A stretch of DNA of 64,000 bases, taken from NCBI GenBank assembly GCA_963969495.1, contig OZ018333.1, positions 90,511,865 through 90,575,864 on the forward strand, in the 5' to 3' direction. The DNA is from Ceratothoa steindachneri (lineage: Eukaryota > Arthropoda > Malacostraca > Isopoda > Cymothoidae). Below are positions 22,362-31,870 of the stretch, piece after piece. The notes under the pieces were generated by a model that did not search any database, was not told the origin of the DNA, and saw nothing but the letters and a program-made list of their open reading frames with translations. A program made the position numbers and the translations under genes. How positions within the stretch are numbered: position 1 is the stretch's first letter; the number at the start of each line of letters is the position of its first letter.

Positions 22362-23045
22362 TTAACTAGATCTTCCACTTCTGTTTTTTCTAACATTGCG
22401 TCCTAGGGCTCTTTTGATTCTCTGATTGGACTCAAATTTAAGAAATTCCTGCCGCCCCAAGTGCAAGGAATTCAAGTTTTCTCTCACAATGCTAGAGGAG
22501 TTTACATCTTCCAGTGCTGGGAGATTATTTTGAAAGATATCAGGAATGGTCGGGTGGAAACCAAAGACCAGCTGGTTCGGGGAAAACCTCGAGTTGTTTT
22601 CGAGCGCATTTCTTGCTGAAATCGCCCAAGCAAGCGCAATCTCCAAATCACATCCCCGGTCTGTAAGAATCTTGCTAACCAGGTCTCCGAGCACAGCATT
22701 CAATCTTTCCACGACTCCTTTTTCGGAGCTCCAAAAACAGAAATCCGATTTTTTCTTATTTATGACATAGGCAGAACAAAGACGTGTAGCTGCATCAACA
22801 ATGACAAGAAAATAAGCCTTGCCCAAAACCTTAAGATCCATCATCACTGCTCCATTAAATTTAGTCAAATGCTGGGTTGGGACGTGGCTTAAATTTAATA
22901 CAGATCTCACACTTCTCAGTCACAGACTTGATTTCTTGTTCAAGCTCATCATTCTGTATATTAGCATGACGGAGCAAATTAATTAATTTCTCAGAGCTCG
23001 GATGGCCAAACTGTCGATGTACTCGTAACTTACTTGCCATTTTTT
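22362..23045 (-). pseudogene. Copia integrase with internal deletion
   Basis: The zinc-binding head is on the - strand at about 23043-22890: KLRVHRQFGHPSSEKLINLL, then KCEICIKFKP, an H-x3-H/C-x2-C module. The core begins AVMMDLKVLGKAYFLVIVDA (first Asp) and then jumps from SDFCFW to SSEKGVVERLNAVLGDL, so the second Asp region is missing while the Glu motif remains. The tail FSPNQLVFGFHP is typical of the Copia GKGY-side region. The deletion makes it inactive. Confidence 0.7.
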
Positions 23046-23279
23046 TTTCATCACAACGGGTCGAGGTGAGTATCTCCAGATCACCAGAACCGACATCTAG
23101 TCATCTAGAAAATTGCAATATATAATGACCAGAAGCAGCATGCAGCAGCTGCATACGCCTCTTTCCAACCAACAAGCTGTCATCTTCAAAGTTCAAAATC
23201 ATGATCGCTTTCTTCATAGAAGTTTTACTTAGTACAATGCTATATTACAATTAACTACATCCGTAGTAATCTCAGATTT

Positions 23280-23766
23280 CAAGCCACCGATGTATCACGG
23301 TAAGGTGACCTTTTCAAAGACTTCACAGGCGTTTCTGAATAATCAGTAAGCCACTTAGTGCCACATACTGTTGTGGAGCACCCAGTGTCCAAGACTGCAC
23401 AACCTTTTGCATCATCAACTAACATCTGTAATATATTTTTCGGCGTTTCGTCCTTTGTATATCCCATGAATAGTGAAGACAACACTTTCAGCAACATCTT
23501 CACTCGCACTGTTGTTGTTCTCAACGCATGAGGGCTCTGTCGTGCCCAGTGAAATTTAGATTCACAAATAGCACATCTTTAAAGTTGGCTGTCACGACCA
23601 AGGAGGTCCATTTTACGTACCACCAGGTCTGCTTAGTTTTAGCCTGGTCGGTAAGTTTACGCCAAATCTAGAGATCCTTTTTCCAAACTTCGTAGCATCC
23701 ATTATTATGCAGTTTAGGGCGCAATTTTAATGAAGATGAATTAACATTATCACTGGACTGCGCCAT
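23280..23766 (-). pseudogene. Copia gag remnant and aspartic protease
   Basis: The putative gag start is ATG at 23766 on the - strand (MAQSSDNVNSSSLKL). A large deletion leads into a knuckle-like CAICESKFHWARQSPHA, where the third Cys is Ser. The protease has VLDTGCSTTVCGTKWL, the DTG active site of Copia proteases, at about 23345-23400. Stop codons and shifts break gag. Confidence 0.65.
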
Positions 23767-23844
23767 CTTAAACGGTGATCTAGAATTAAACTAGTTTAAA
23801 TCTAGTCTTATACTCGATAACACTAAACTTAAAGATCTGTGAAG

Positions 23845-23855
23845 CTATGCTACCA
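23845..23855 (-). promoter_or_regulatory. Copia primer binding site, tRNA-iMet type
   Basis: The - strand reads TGGTAGCATAG, one base inside the LTR end. It matches the complement of the 3' end of eukaryotic initiator tRNA-Met (TGGTAGCAGAG) at ten of eleven bases. tRNA-iMet priming is usual for Copia elements, and the position fixes the 5' LTR boundary at 23857. Confidence 0.7.
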
Positions 23856-23856
23856 C

Positions 23857-24059
23857 TATCAACTAGGATACGCATGAGCAGCATATGCGCACCATGACTT
23901 GCTGCACTCACCTCCAATACGAGGCCCCCACGTCGTCAGGCTGACCCATATATATATAGGTCGCCATCAGTCAACTGGCAGCAGCCGGCTGATGACGTCA
24001 CATATGGAAGGCCGTGGCAGACAGCGCTGGGTTCACGTGAACAAAGTGGCATGTTAACA
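23857..24059 (-). repeat. Copia 5' LTR, complete (203 bp)
   Basis: On the - strand it starts TGTTAACATG and ends GTTGATA. It holds a ten-base TA seed at 23948-23957. The outer edge abuts GTAGT, which pairs with TTAGT at the other end of the element. It is short for an LTR. Confidence 0.75.
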
Positions 24060-25250
24060 GTAGTGATCACTTTCCCATTAAATTATGATTTTCCGTGCCG
24101 CTACTGCCTGAGAGCCCGCTCCGGTGGTGCTTGGCGCAGGCGTGGTGGCTGCATTTCAGGAAATTAAAATTTCCTTGTCTCAATCCAGGTTAAGTCGGTA
24201 GATGAGGCCGTTAAGTTCTCCGGTAACCATCGTCGTGGGCCTAACTACTATTCCTAGAACGTCTGGCCGTTTTGCACGCCGACCGCTCACGTGGTGGTTT
24301 GCCGACTGGGAGGCGTCCATCAAACAGAAACGTTATGCTTACATGTTCTATAAGCGCCCCCCTTACTATTTCACTGGTGGTGGATTTCGTTGAGCTAGGG
24401 CTCCATTACGGTATGTATCAAAGCACGCATGCCGTTCTTCTTGGCGGGCACGCCAAGACCCCTCTAGCAGAGGTATGGAAGCGAGTAAAAATGATTTGGG
24501 GCAAGTTCTCGCAGGACCCTCCTCCAGTTCTCCAGAGGAAAGGGATCGCAATCTCTCACTCATCATCCGTGGCGTAATCCTTCACGACAGCTACCTCCGC
24601 ATTCTCTAGCACGTTGTGATGTCGCAAAAGGCCACCGACTGGATTCATCCTCCAGAGCGGCGAACTCTTCAACGACAGGTTTACTTTGAATCAGTTGCGT
24701 TCCGCTCATTCTTCGTGAGCGGACACCGCTCCTGGTCCTGACAATGTGCCGCACGCCATGCCTTGACATCTGGGTGAGTGAAGCGTGGCCTTTCTGTTCG
24801 ATTTGTTCAACGGAATCTGGGTAGAGGGTATCTTCGCAGACTCATGTCGAATCCCTACTATACTCGCCTTTGGCAAACCTGGGAGGGACCACTCTACCCC
24901 GGCCGGTTTCCGCCGAATCTCTTTAACCTCCTGCGTGTGCAAGTCGATGGAGAAATTGGTAAATGTTGTATTAGCTTTTTGCTGGACAGCGGATGCCATC
25001 TGTCTTCTCCATAATGCGGCCTCTGCAAGTTCCACCCCACGTCGGATACTCTGCTCCGACTGGAAAATGCCGTCTGTGAAGCCTTCCTTCGTAGAGATCA
25101 CTACGCCACGGTGTCTTTTGATCTGGGAAGGCCTATGATACCTTCCTGATGGTACGGTAGCAACTAGACTCCTCACGATGGAGGCGAGGAGACGCCTCCC
25201 AATTTTTATATCTGAATTTTTGCGACATCGTCGCCAGATGGGCTCTTTAA
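24060..25250 (+). mobile_element. LINE-A copy 4, right part (endonuclease end, RT, 3' end)
   Basis: LINE-A resumes at SDHFP (24064 on) and covers the endonuclease-RT linker, RT blocks in broken frames (SWRIPTILAF-like, KSMEKLVNVVLAF), and GDASQFLYLNFCDIV near 25195. It then jumps at about 25225 to the family 3' terminus GATGGGCTCTTTAAATTAAAAACAAA. RNase H and most of the RT are missing, so there is an internal deletion of roughly 2 kb relative to copy 3. Confidence 0.65.
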
Positions 25251-25722
25251 ATTAAAAACAAATCATGCCCTCAGTGGCAACCGCCAACATAGCGCTCTTG
25301 CATTAAAAAAAATATCCGCATGCTCAATCCATACAGAAGGCGAAAAGTCTAGCTGCAATTTGGTCGCAGCAGAGGTGTATCAGAGTAATCTTGGCAAGTG
25401 ACCTTGCCTTGAATATGTTCTATTTAACTGATTATTTATCACATTCTTTTGAATTTACGCCTTATTTATACTTTTCACAATTTTATTATTCATACTAATT
25501 ATAGAACTTTTGGAATTCCTTCGTTCTTTCAGCTCTTCTTTTTCCCTTGTCCAAGAAATTTGTGATATGATATCACTTGTTGCGGTCATAATCAGGTGAA
25601 AGTCCTAAAGAATGAGTTTTGGATGGGTGGGGTCCCTACCCTTTCTTCCTATTGAAGGAATTCTCTCTTGTACACCAGAAAGATCGTGAACAAGACATTA
25701 TAACTAATTGTTTCGTTTTCAG
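25251..25722. other. unassigned interval before the zinc-finger ORF
   Basis: AT-rich sequence with no coding frame I can name. It ends in TTGTTTCGTTTTCAG at 25708-25722, a good pyrimidine-rich splice acceptor, so at least the last part may be an intron of the zinc-finger gene. Confidence 0.4.
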
Positions 25723-26898
25723 GAGATGAAATTTCGTTCGTCCAGTAACCTTAAAGACATTCCAAAATTTAGTGGTATAATATCATCGCCACCTCGAGCC
25801 TTGGAGTATGACCCGAATTGGACTACTGGTGTATATTCAAGATCTGAAAGCCCTGGAAAATGCGGCGAAAACAACTCCATACCTTCCCAGTCGACACACA
25901 CAAATTCACATGCACTGCATCCTTCAAGAATGAATAAGAAAATCTATAAATGCTGCTCCTGTCCTTACCAGACTACACAGAAGAACGTTTTAAGCATGCA
26001 TTTAAGAACCCACACCGGCGATAAACCATTCAAATGTAGCTTTTGCCCTTATCAGGCTGCAAGGAAAGATCAGCTTAAAATCCATTCATATACTCACACT
26101 GGTGATAAGCCTTTCAAATGCAGCCTTTGCCCATATCAGGCTGCAAGAAATGATGAGATTAAGAAACATTCCATGACGCACACTGGTGAGAAGCCTTTCA
26201 AGTGCAGCCTTTGCCCTTATCAGGCTGCAACGAAAGATAATCTTAAAATACATTTATGTACTCACACTGGCGAGAAGCCTTTCAAATGCAGCCTTTGCCC
26301 TTATCAGGCTGTAAAGAAAGGACATGTTAGAATACATTCAAGGACTCACACTGGTGAAAAGCCATTCAAATGCAGCCTTTGTCCCTATCAGGCTGCAACA
26401 AAAATGCAAGTTAAAGGACACGCACTTACGCACACAGGTGAGAAGCCTTTCAAGTGCAGCCTTTGCCCTTATCAGGCTGCAACAAAAATGCAAGTTAAAC
26501 GACACGCACTTACTCACACAGGTGAGAAACCTTTCAAGTGCAGTCTTTGCCCTTATCAGTCTGCAATAAAAATGCACTTTAAAAGACACGGACTTACTCA
26601 CATAGGTGAGAAGCCTTTCAAATGCAGTCTTTGCCCTTATCAGTCTGCAACGAAACGTCAGCTTAAAAACCATTCATATACGCACTCAGGAGAGAAGCCT
26701 TTCAAATGCGACCTTTGCTCCTATCAGGCTGCAAGAAAAGATAATATTAAGAAACATTCCATTACTCACACAGGCGAGATAACTTTCAAATGTAGCGTTT
26801 GCTATTATCAAGCGTCAAGGAAAGGTCAGCTTAACAGCCATTCATGTACTCAGACAGGCGAGCAGCCTTTGCCCTTATCAGGCCGAAACGAAATATAA
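25723..26898 (+). CDS. C2H2 zinc-finger protein, 11 tandem fingers (last degenerate)
   Basis: The exon probably starts at 25723 after TTTTCAG; the first in-frame ATG is 25726 (MKFRSSSNLKDIPK). About 70 unstructured residues precede a tandem array. Each finger is 28 residues (84 bp), CSLCPYQAA...H-x3-H with TGEKPFK linkers. Ten have all four ligands (C-x2-C-x12-H-x3-H); the eleventh reads SCTQ and has lost the last His. Such arrays bind DNA in the nucleus and usually regulate transcription. The helix contact residues differ between fingers (KDQLKIH, NDEIKKH, KGHVRIH), except fingers 6 and 7, which are nearly identical. The frame ends just after the array, in duplicated sequence. It may be a real gene or a recent retrocopy or paralogue. 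Confidence 0.7.
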   Translation, partial: EMKFRSSSNLKDIPKFSGIISSPPRALEYDPNWTTGVYSRSESPGKCGENNSIPSQSTHTNSHALHPSRMNKKIYKCCSCPYQTTQKNVLSMHLRTHTGDKPFKCSFCPYQAARKDQLKIHSYTHTGDKPFKCSLCPYQAARNDEIKKHSMTHTGEKPFKCSLCPYQAATKDNLKIHLCTHTGEKPFKCSLCPYQAVKKGHVRIHSRTHTGEKPFKCSLCPYQAATKMQVKGHALTHTGEKPFKCSLCPYQAATKMQVKRHALTHTGEKPFKCSLCPYQSAIKMHFKRHGLTHIGEKPFKCSLCPYQSATKRQLKNHSYTHSGEKPFKCDLCSYQAARKDNIKKHSITHTGEITFKCSVCYYQASRKGQLNSHSCTQTGEQPLPLSGRNEI

Positions 26899-27200
26899 TC
26901 TTAAAAGCCACTTGCTCTTATCAAGCGTCAAGGAAAGGTCAGCTTAACAGCCATTCATGTACTCAGACAGGCGAGCAGCCTTTGCCCTTATCAGGCCGAA
27001 ACGAAATATAATCTTAAAAGCCATTTGCTCTTATCAAGCGTCAAGGAAAGGTCAGCTTAACAGCCATTCATGTACTCAGACAGGCGAGCAGCCTTTGCCC
27101 TTATCAGGCCGAGATGAAATATAATCTTAAAAGCCATCTGCTCTTATCAAGCTGCAAGGAAAGGTCAGCTCAAAAGCCATTCATGTACTCACACAGGCGA
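26862..27200 (+). repeat. 113-bp tandem repeat, three units, derived from finger sequence
   Basis: Units start at 26862, 26975 and 27088 (GCAGCCTTTGCCC...), exactly 113 bp apart, and differ by only a few bases. A partial fourth unit follows. Each unit joins parts of two fingers (GCCCTTATCAGGC, then CTCTTATCAAGCGTCAAGG). Since 113 is not a multiple of three, every unit shifts the reading frame, and the protein ends inside the first. Confidence 0.85.
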
Positions 27201-27379
27201 GCAGTCTTTCAAATGCAGTTTTGCCCCTACCAGGAACAGAGAAAGGACAATCTTGTAACACATTAGAAGATGATGTAATTAAATAAAAAGAAAAAGCGGG
27301 CAATAAACCAACTAGCCATCCCTGTTCTAAATTATAGTTTTGAAGTTATAGACAAGAAAAATTTCTTACCCTACATAAA
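27201..27379. other. end of finger array and unassigned sequence
   Basis: The last finger remnant (QSFKCSF-like, to about 27250) ends here. The rest is A-rich with AATAAA near 27281 and again near 27300, either of which could serve as a poly(A) signal for the zinc-finger gene. Nothing else is evident. Confidence 0.35.
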
Positions 27380-28191
27380 ATTAAATATAGAGAAAAAAGG
27401 GCTTGGGTTAACTGAAATTAACCATGCACAGAGAGCAACTATAATAAGTTTGAGACAATATCAAAAGTTCGAATGATGATAAAACTAAAATGATTAGAGA
27501 GCACCAAGATCGACTCAACCAACAAACATCAATTAGCAGAAAATTTCGGAGAAAATTGTTTACAAAAATCATACAGGAATATGAAGTTTTAAAGGCAACA
27601 AAAATAGCAAGAAGAGCTAGAACAAGTTACACCAGAAATCACCAATAAAAAAAAATGGGAAGAACACGAAAGAGCCAAGAGATTCCGAGAAGAACTTACA
27701 TCAACAAAGAAGACTCGTGAGAAAGGCAAAGATTACGAAAACCTAATTTTGACGGAGAAAGAGCAATAGTAGCGGCTAAAGATCAGGAATTAGTTACTAG
27801 TGGGATTAATAAGATAGCTGGAATAACAAATGATAGATGCAGACATTGTCAAGAACAAAAAGAAAGTGTTAACTATTTGATATCTGGATGCAAAATACTT
27901 TTAGCAGATGGTCATTATACAAAAAGACCACAAAGTATGTAAATACCTACATTGGAAAAAGTATGGGAGTACGAACCAAAAAGTACTGATGGTAATGAAA
28001 GAGTAATTATATTTTATGATACGAGTGTAACGCCAGGAAGATATATAGAGAGTAGTGCAATGAAGCCTGACGTAGCAATTTGGAATAACGAAGATAAAAG
28101 TGCCCTTATTATAGATGTAAGTGTCCAGAATGACTATGGGGTATGGAGGGCAGAAAGAGAAAAAATATCAACCATTAAAGTACGATCTTAG
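27380..28191 (+). pseudogene. C-terminal end of an RLE-type LINE (R2/R4/NeSL-like)
   Basis: Before the motifs, a frame with many Lys/Glu residues is broken. From about 27780 it reads SGINKIAGITNDRCRHC, then VNYLISGCKILLADGHY and KVCKYLHW after a frameshift. This is the CCHC motif that precedes the restriction-like endonuclease in R2-type LINEs. The open frame at 27952-28191 ends with MKPDVAIWNNEDKSALIIDV, the PD...D core of that nuclease, and AEREKIS. Two shifts and a stop near 27940 mark it as a pseudogene. Confidence 0.55.
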
Positions 28192-28295
28192 AACAACTTG
28201 GTCGCTAAGACAAATTGTTATAATCACATACAAAGTATGGGCAGCAAGTTATCACAGTTATTCACCACCTTGAGAAGGAAACTATGAAGATGATT

Positions 28296-28345
28296 AAGGC
28301 CAGACAGGACATCGTCTTCCTTGAAAATAATGTCCTGTTGGCCTT
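28296..28345. repeat. near-perfect hairpin, 16-17 bp arms
   Basis: The left arm AAGGCCAGACAGGACAT (28296-28312) pairs with ATGTCCTGTTGGCCTT (28330-28345) with one bulge, around a loop of about 17 bases. It lies just downstream of the LINE end. It could form a stable RNA stem; its role is unknown. Confidence 0.6.
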
Positions 28346-28387
28346 TTCAAGTTTTCTTCATATGTATTAACTTTGTAAACTTATTCT

Positions 28388-28455
28388 AGCCTGAAGATGA
28401 AAATTTGTAGTTTACGAAACGTTGTGAAAAATTAAAAGATGCTGCATCCGTTTCT
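28388..28455 (+). ncRNA. hammerhead-like motif (degenerate), Penelope-type end
   Basis: CTGAAGA (28391-28397) fits the hammerhead core CUGANGA, and GAAAC (28416-28420) fits the second core box, separated by 18 bases able to form only a weak helix II. The layout matches the better copy at 48424 and, as there, a long TA tract follows within 100 bp. Minimal hammerheads are known in terminal repeats of Penelope-like elements. Activity is doubtful. Confidence 0.3.
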
Positions 28456-28508
28456 CGTGGCTCTGGCATTTATCCTCAATATTAAATGCAGGCTTCACGG
28501 CCGAGCTC

Positions 28509-28769
<261 letters not shown>

Positions 28770-28859
28770 GCACGTGTCGGCAAGGATTTTTTATTTTTTT
28801 TAATGTTAAGATCTGATCTGGCGACCTACAAAAATAACAAAAAAAAACAAAAAACAAAT

Positions 28860-29705
28860 AGGTAAATAGAGGGAAAAAGGCCGGCCTCTTCCCCCAAAAG
28901 TCTATAAGTCCTTCAGTCAATGTGCACGAACTCGTCCTGAGTAGAAGGAACAGGCAGTAGCAACACCGCCCACCCCGGTATCGGGACAGGTAACGTACGC
29001 GGAGATCGCCTAGTCTGGAACATTCAACAAGAATGTGCCAAACAGTCTGGAGCGATCTGGCGATTGCTGCATCAAATGGATGTGCGTCCTGCCAGTAGGT
29101 GCAATTCAGAGACGACCGAAAGCAACATAAGGGCCCTCGCGGCATTATGGGGTAGGTCCATGTGAACAGTCGCGGTGCAATGGCAGACAACTTTAAGTTC
29201 CTCGTGACGGTCTCCCATCTTCTTTGCCAAGCTGCCCGTATACCTGCCATGTAGTCTGTGTGAGGAAGAGTGAAACGCTGGTCTGGTCTCTGAGGCCTCG
29301 TGGACTCTTGGGCGCCCTCATCGGCGTGCTTATTCCCCGCAATTCCTACATGTGTAGGAACCCAGCAGAAGATAATCTCGACATCCGCCCGGCTCGCCAA
29401 AACCATGGCGTCACGGATATCGCGAACCAGGGAAAGTGGAGATTCCAAAGCCCTGAGAGCACTCAGGGCGCTTTGTGAGTCGCTATAGAACACAATCCGG
29501 TCTCCGAACCGGGCACGTCGCGTAATCTCCCATACGGAGTGGTGTATTGCCACCAGCTCGGCCGTGAAGACAGACGCAGCGCCTGGTAGAGCCCCGCTGA
29601 CTTCAAACAGAGGGAATACGGCGTGGAAGCGGACCCCTTCTCGGGACTTGGAACCATCCGGATACACTGGCATGGTTCCATCGTGAGACGAGGTGTGTGC
29701 CAAAA
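28860..29705 (-). pseudogene. LINE-A copy 5 RNase H and Cys/His tail
   Basis: A 402-residue open frame covers this region. RNase H motifs: MPVYPDGSKSREG (Asp), ASVFTAELVAIHHS (Glu), FYSDSQSALSAL (Asp), and FCWVPTHVGIAGNKHADEGA (His/Asp; WVPTHVG against the usual WVPGHVG). The tail shows FTWTYPIMPRG and VWHILVECSRLGD. All four catalytic-type residues are visible, so this domain may be the last intact one. The frame then runs into the GA/TA microsatellite, which adds spurious residues. Confidence 0.7.
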
Positions 29706-31135
29706 ATGTCTAACGCAATACTCCCGGCGCTGTAGAAGCTTTGGGAGCAAAGGCGTGGCGACAAATAGCCAAAGGTGGTACCATCCATGGTGGGCTTAGG
29801 GTTTGACTGGCGTCTCTCGGTGGCATAGGCACCGTCGAAATCAGCTGCGGATGCATTGAGAGCTGTTGGCGACTGAGGGAGGCACTGTGCTCACGCGTAC
29901 AAGCGAATAATGCACTGTGCACGGCGTAGAGTAAGTAGCATCTCGCCGGCATCGACTAGTAGGCTATCAATGAGGGAAGTGCGGAAGGCACCGGTCGCCA
30001 GGCGAAAGCTGGTATGGTGGATCGAGTCCACCTTCCGCAATATACGCTCAGCTCCGGATGCATAAAACTCGCATCCGTAGTCGAGCTTCGAATGAACAAA
30101 GGATCGATAAAAAAGTAAGACAGTAGGACTATCAGCGCTTGAAGCGCTGATAGGGCTACTGCGCTGAGCACCCTAAGTGCTGAACGGAGAGGATCCATGG
30201 CGCGGGTACAAGAGACCCTAAGGCTGCGAATATAAGCCTCCCATTTGAAGCGTCGGTAAAATACAAGACTAAGGAAACGGCGCGACTCAACCACTTCCAA
30301 CCGTAGATGGCGGCAGAAGTGCACCACCCTAGTCTTGCCCAAGGAAAACGGAAACCAGGGCGTTTCAGTATAGCGTGAGACGCGGTTCAATGCCTGTTGG
30401 AGTCGACGCTCCAGAGTTGGCATCTGGGACGAGTTAAAAGAGATCGAAAGTTCGTCCACGCAGAGCGTAGCGAGAACATCTTACAGCAGCACTGAGGTGA
30501 TGCCGTTGATGCTCAGGGCAAAGAGTGTGACACTGAGGGCACTTCCCTGCGGGATAACCTCTTACTGATCTATTGGGCCGGAGAGGGCTTCCCCTACCCG
30601 TACGTGGATTCGACGATCTCTCAAAAATTCAGATATAAACATTGGAAGGTGTCCCATCGCCCTCATCGTGTGGAGAGTCTCCATAATACCGTATCACCAT
30701 GCGGTATCATAGGGCTTCTCCAGATCTCAAAACACCGTGGCGTAGTGCTGTCTACTAAGGAAGGCCTCGCAGACGGCATTTACCAGTTGGATGAGAGAAC
30801 CAACGCGGAGTGGAACTTGGCGAAGCCGCACTGTGCAGAAGACAGATGGCCTCCGCTGTCCAGAAAAAAGGCTAATCTAACATTTACCTCTTTCACCAGA
30901 AATTATTGACGCAAGAGGTTAGAGTGATTGGGCGGAAACCGGTCGGAGTAGAGTGATCTCTCCCTGGTTTGAGAAAGGCGAGCACATTAGCGATTCGCCA
31001 GGAATCTGGGAGGAGACCCTTCACCCAGATCTTCTTAAACAAATCTAACATATAGGCCATGCCTCGCTCACCCAGGTGTCGAAGCATGGCGTACGAGAAA
31101 TCTTCCGGACCATGGGCGGTGTCAGCGCACGAATC
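29706..31135 (-). pseudogene. LINE-A copy 5 reverse transcriptase
   Basis: On the - strand: CADTAHGPEDFSYAM, LLPDSWRIANVLAFLKPGRD, a palm with DLEKPYDTAW-like codons (30720s), then TLCVDELSISF (about 30440-30470), where the YxDD box is CVDE. Thumb: TRAMDPLRSALRVL with a small duplication around GCGCTTGAAGCGCTGATAG (30137-30160), and FIRSSTTDASFMHPE in the shifted frame. The first part of the RT is deleted at the fusion with the endonuclease. Confidence 0.6.
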
Positions 31136-31870
31136 AAGACCAGGACGGGCTCTAGGGCGGCAGCGGCACAGAAAATGGTTTTGGAATGGGAAGGTGATCA
31201 CTACCATAGAGATCATCGACCACCCCCCAATCGAAATCATACTATGCATCCGGAGAGCATAAAGATAGATCGAGGCAGGTAAATGATGCGATTCTCGGGC
31301 AGTGATGTGTAAACTCATCCACATTTAAGACACCCATCTCATGCTCATCGATCAGGTGGGCAAGGACTTGACACCGGGGTTTAATATAGTAGTCTTCGCA
31401 GAGGGGCTGTCTACCGTTTAGATATCCGAGCAAGAGAAAGGGCCTCGGAACCCCTGTCACGACGCGGCTGAACACCACCGCGTTGAAGAAGGCTGATGGT
31501 GGAATGTACAGGGTGATAACAGTATACCTCCTATCAAGGTGCAGCTCACAGCTACTGCCTGAGAGCACTTATCTAAGGCGAAGAGAAGAACGGAGACATC
31601 ATGCCGGATGTAAACGCACATCACCCCGCCCGGTCCCCATCCCGTGGTGGTGGGATCGCAAAAACCTTATACCCCAGGAGGGTGGGCAGTGGGCAGGCGC
31701 CCAGCATGGTCTCCGGCAAAAAGATAGCTAACGGGAGACAAGAAGAGATGAGCCTCCGCAGCTCCACCCAGTTGGCCGGATTCCGCGGAATTCCATTGAA
31801 AGAATATGCCATCCAGGCCTGCTCGGAGGGGAGATGCGGGGACGCTCTTCGAAGATAGACCCACACGGGA
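31136..31870 (-). pseudogene. LINE-A copy 5 APE-type endonuclease
   Basis: FFQWNSAESGQLGG marks the start, FLPETMLGACP keeps the Glu, and HLDRRYTVITLYIPPS follows. The catalytic GDLN reads GYLNGRQPL, with Asp to Tyr. NVDEFTHHCP, CLDLSLCSPDA and the VITFPF region follow. At about 31135 it joins directly to RT sequence (...RPGLDSCADTAHG), skipping about 650 bases present in copy 3. Confidence 0.6.

Larger units (their letters stand above)
19051..24059 (-). mobile_element. Ty1/Copia LTR retrotransposon with nested Penelope fragment
   Basis: Matching LTR ends lie at 19051-19141 and 23857-23956. The flanks TTAGT (19046-19050) and GTAGT (24060-24064) look like a 5-bp target duplication with one change. 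Coding order on the - strand is gag remnant, protease, integrase, RT, RNase H, the Copia order. A Penelope-like fragment and TA expansion occupy 19142-20283 and have replaced the inner half of the left LTR and the polypurine tract. Internal deletions in gag and integrase make it defective. Short LTRs and a tRNA-iMet primer site recall the GalEA-type Copia of crustaceans, an inference only. Confidence 0.75.

Noticed and set aside
26338..26673. - strand 111-residue frame under the zinc fingers
   Set aside because: Antisense of the finger repeats with a repeated pattern, as expected from a tandem array.
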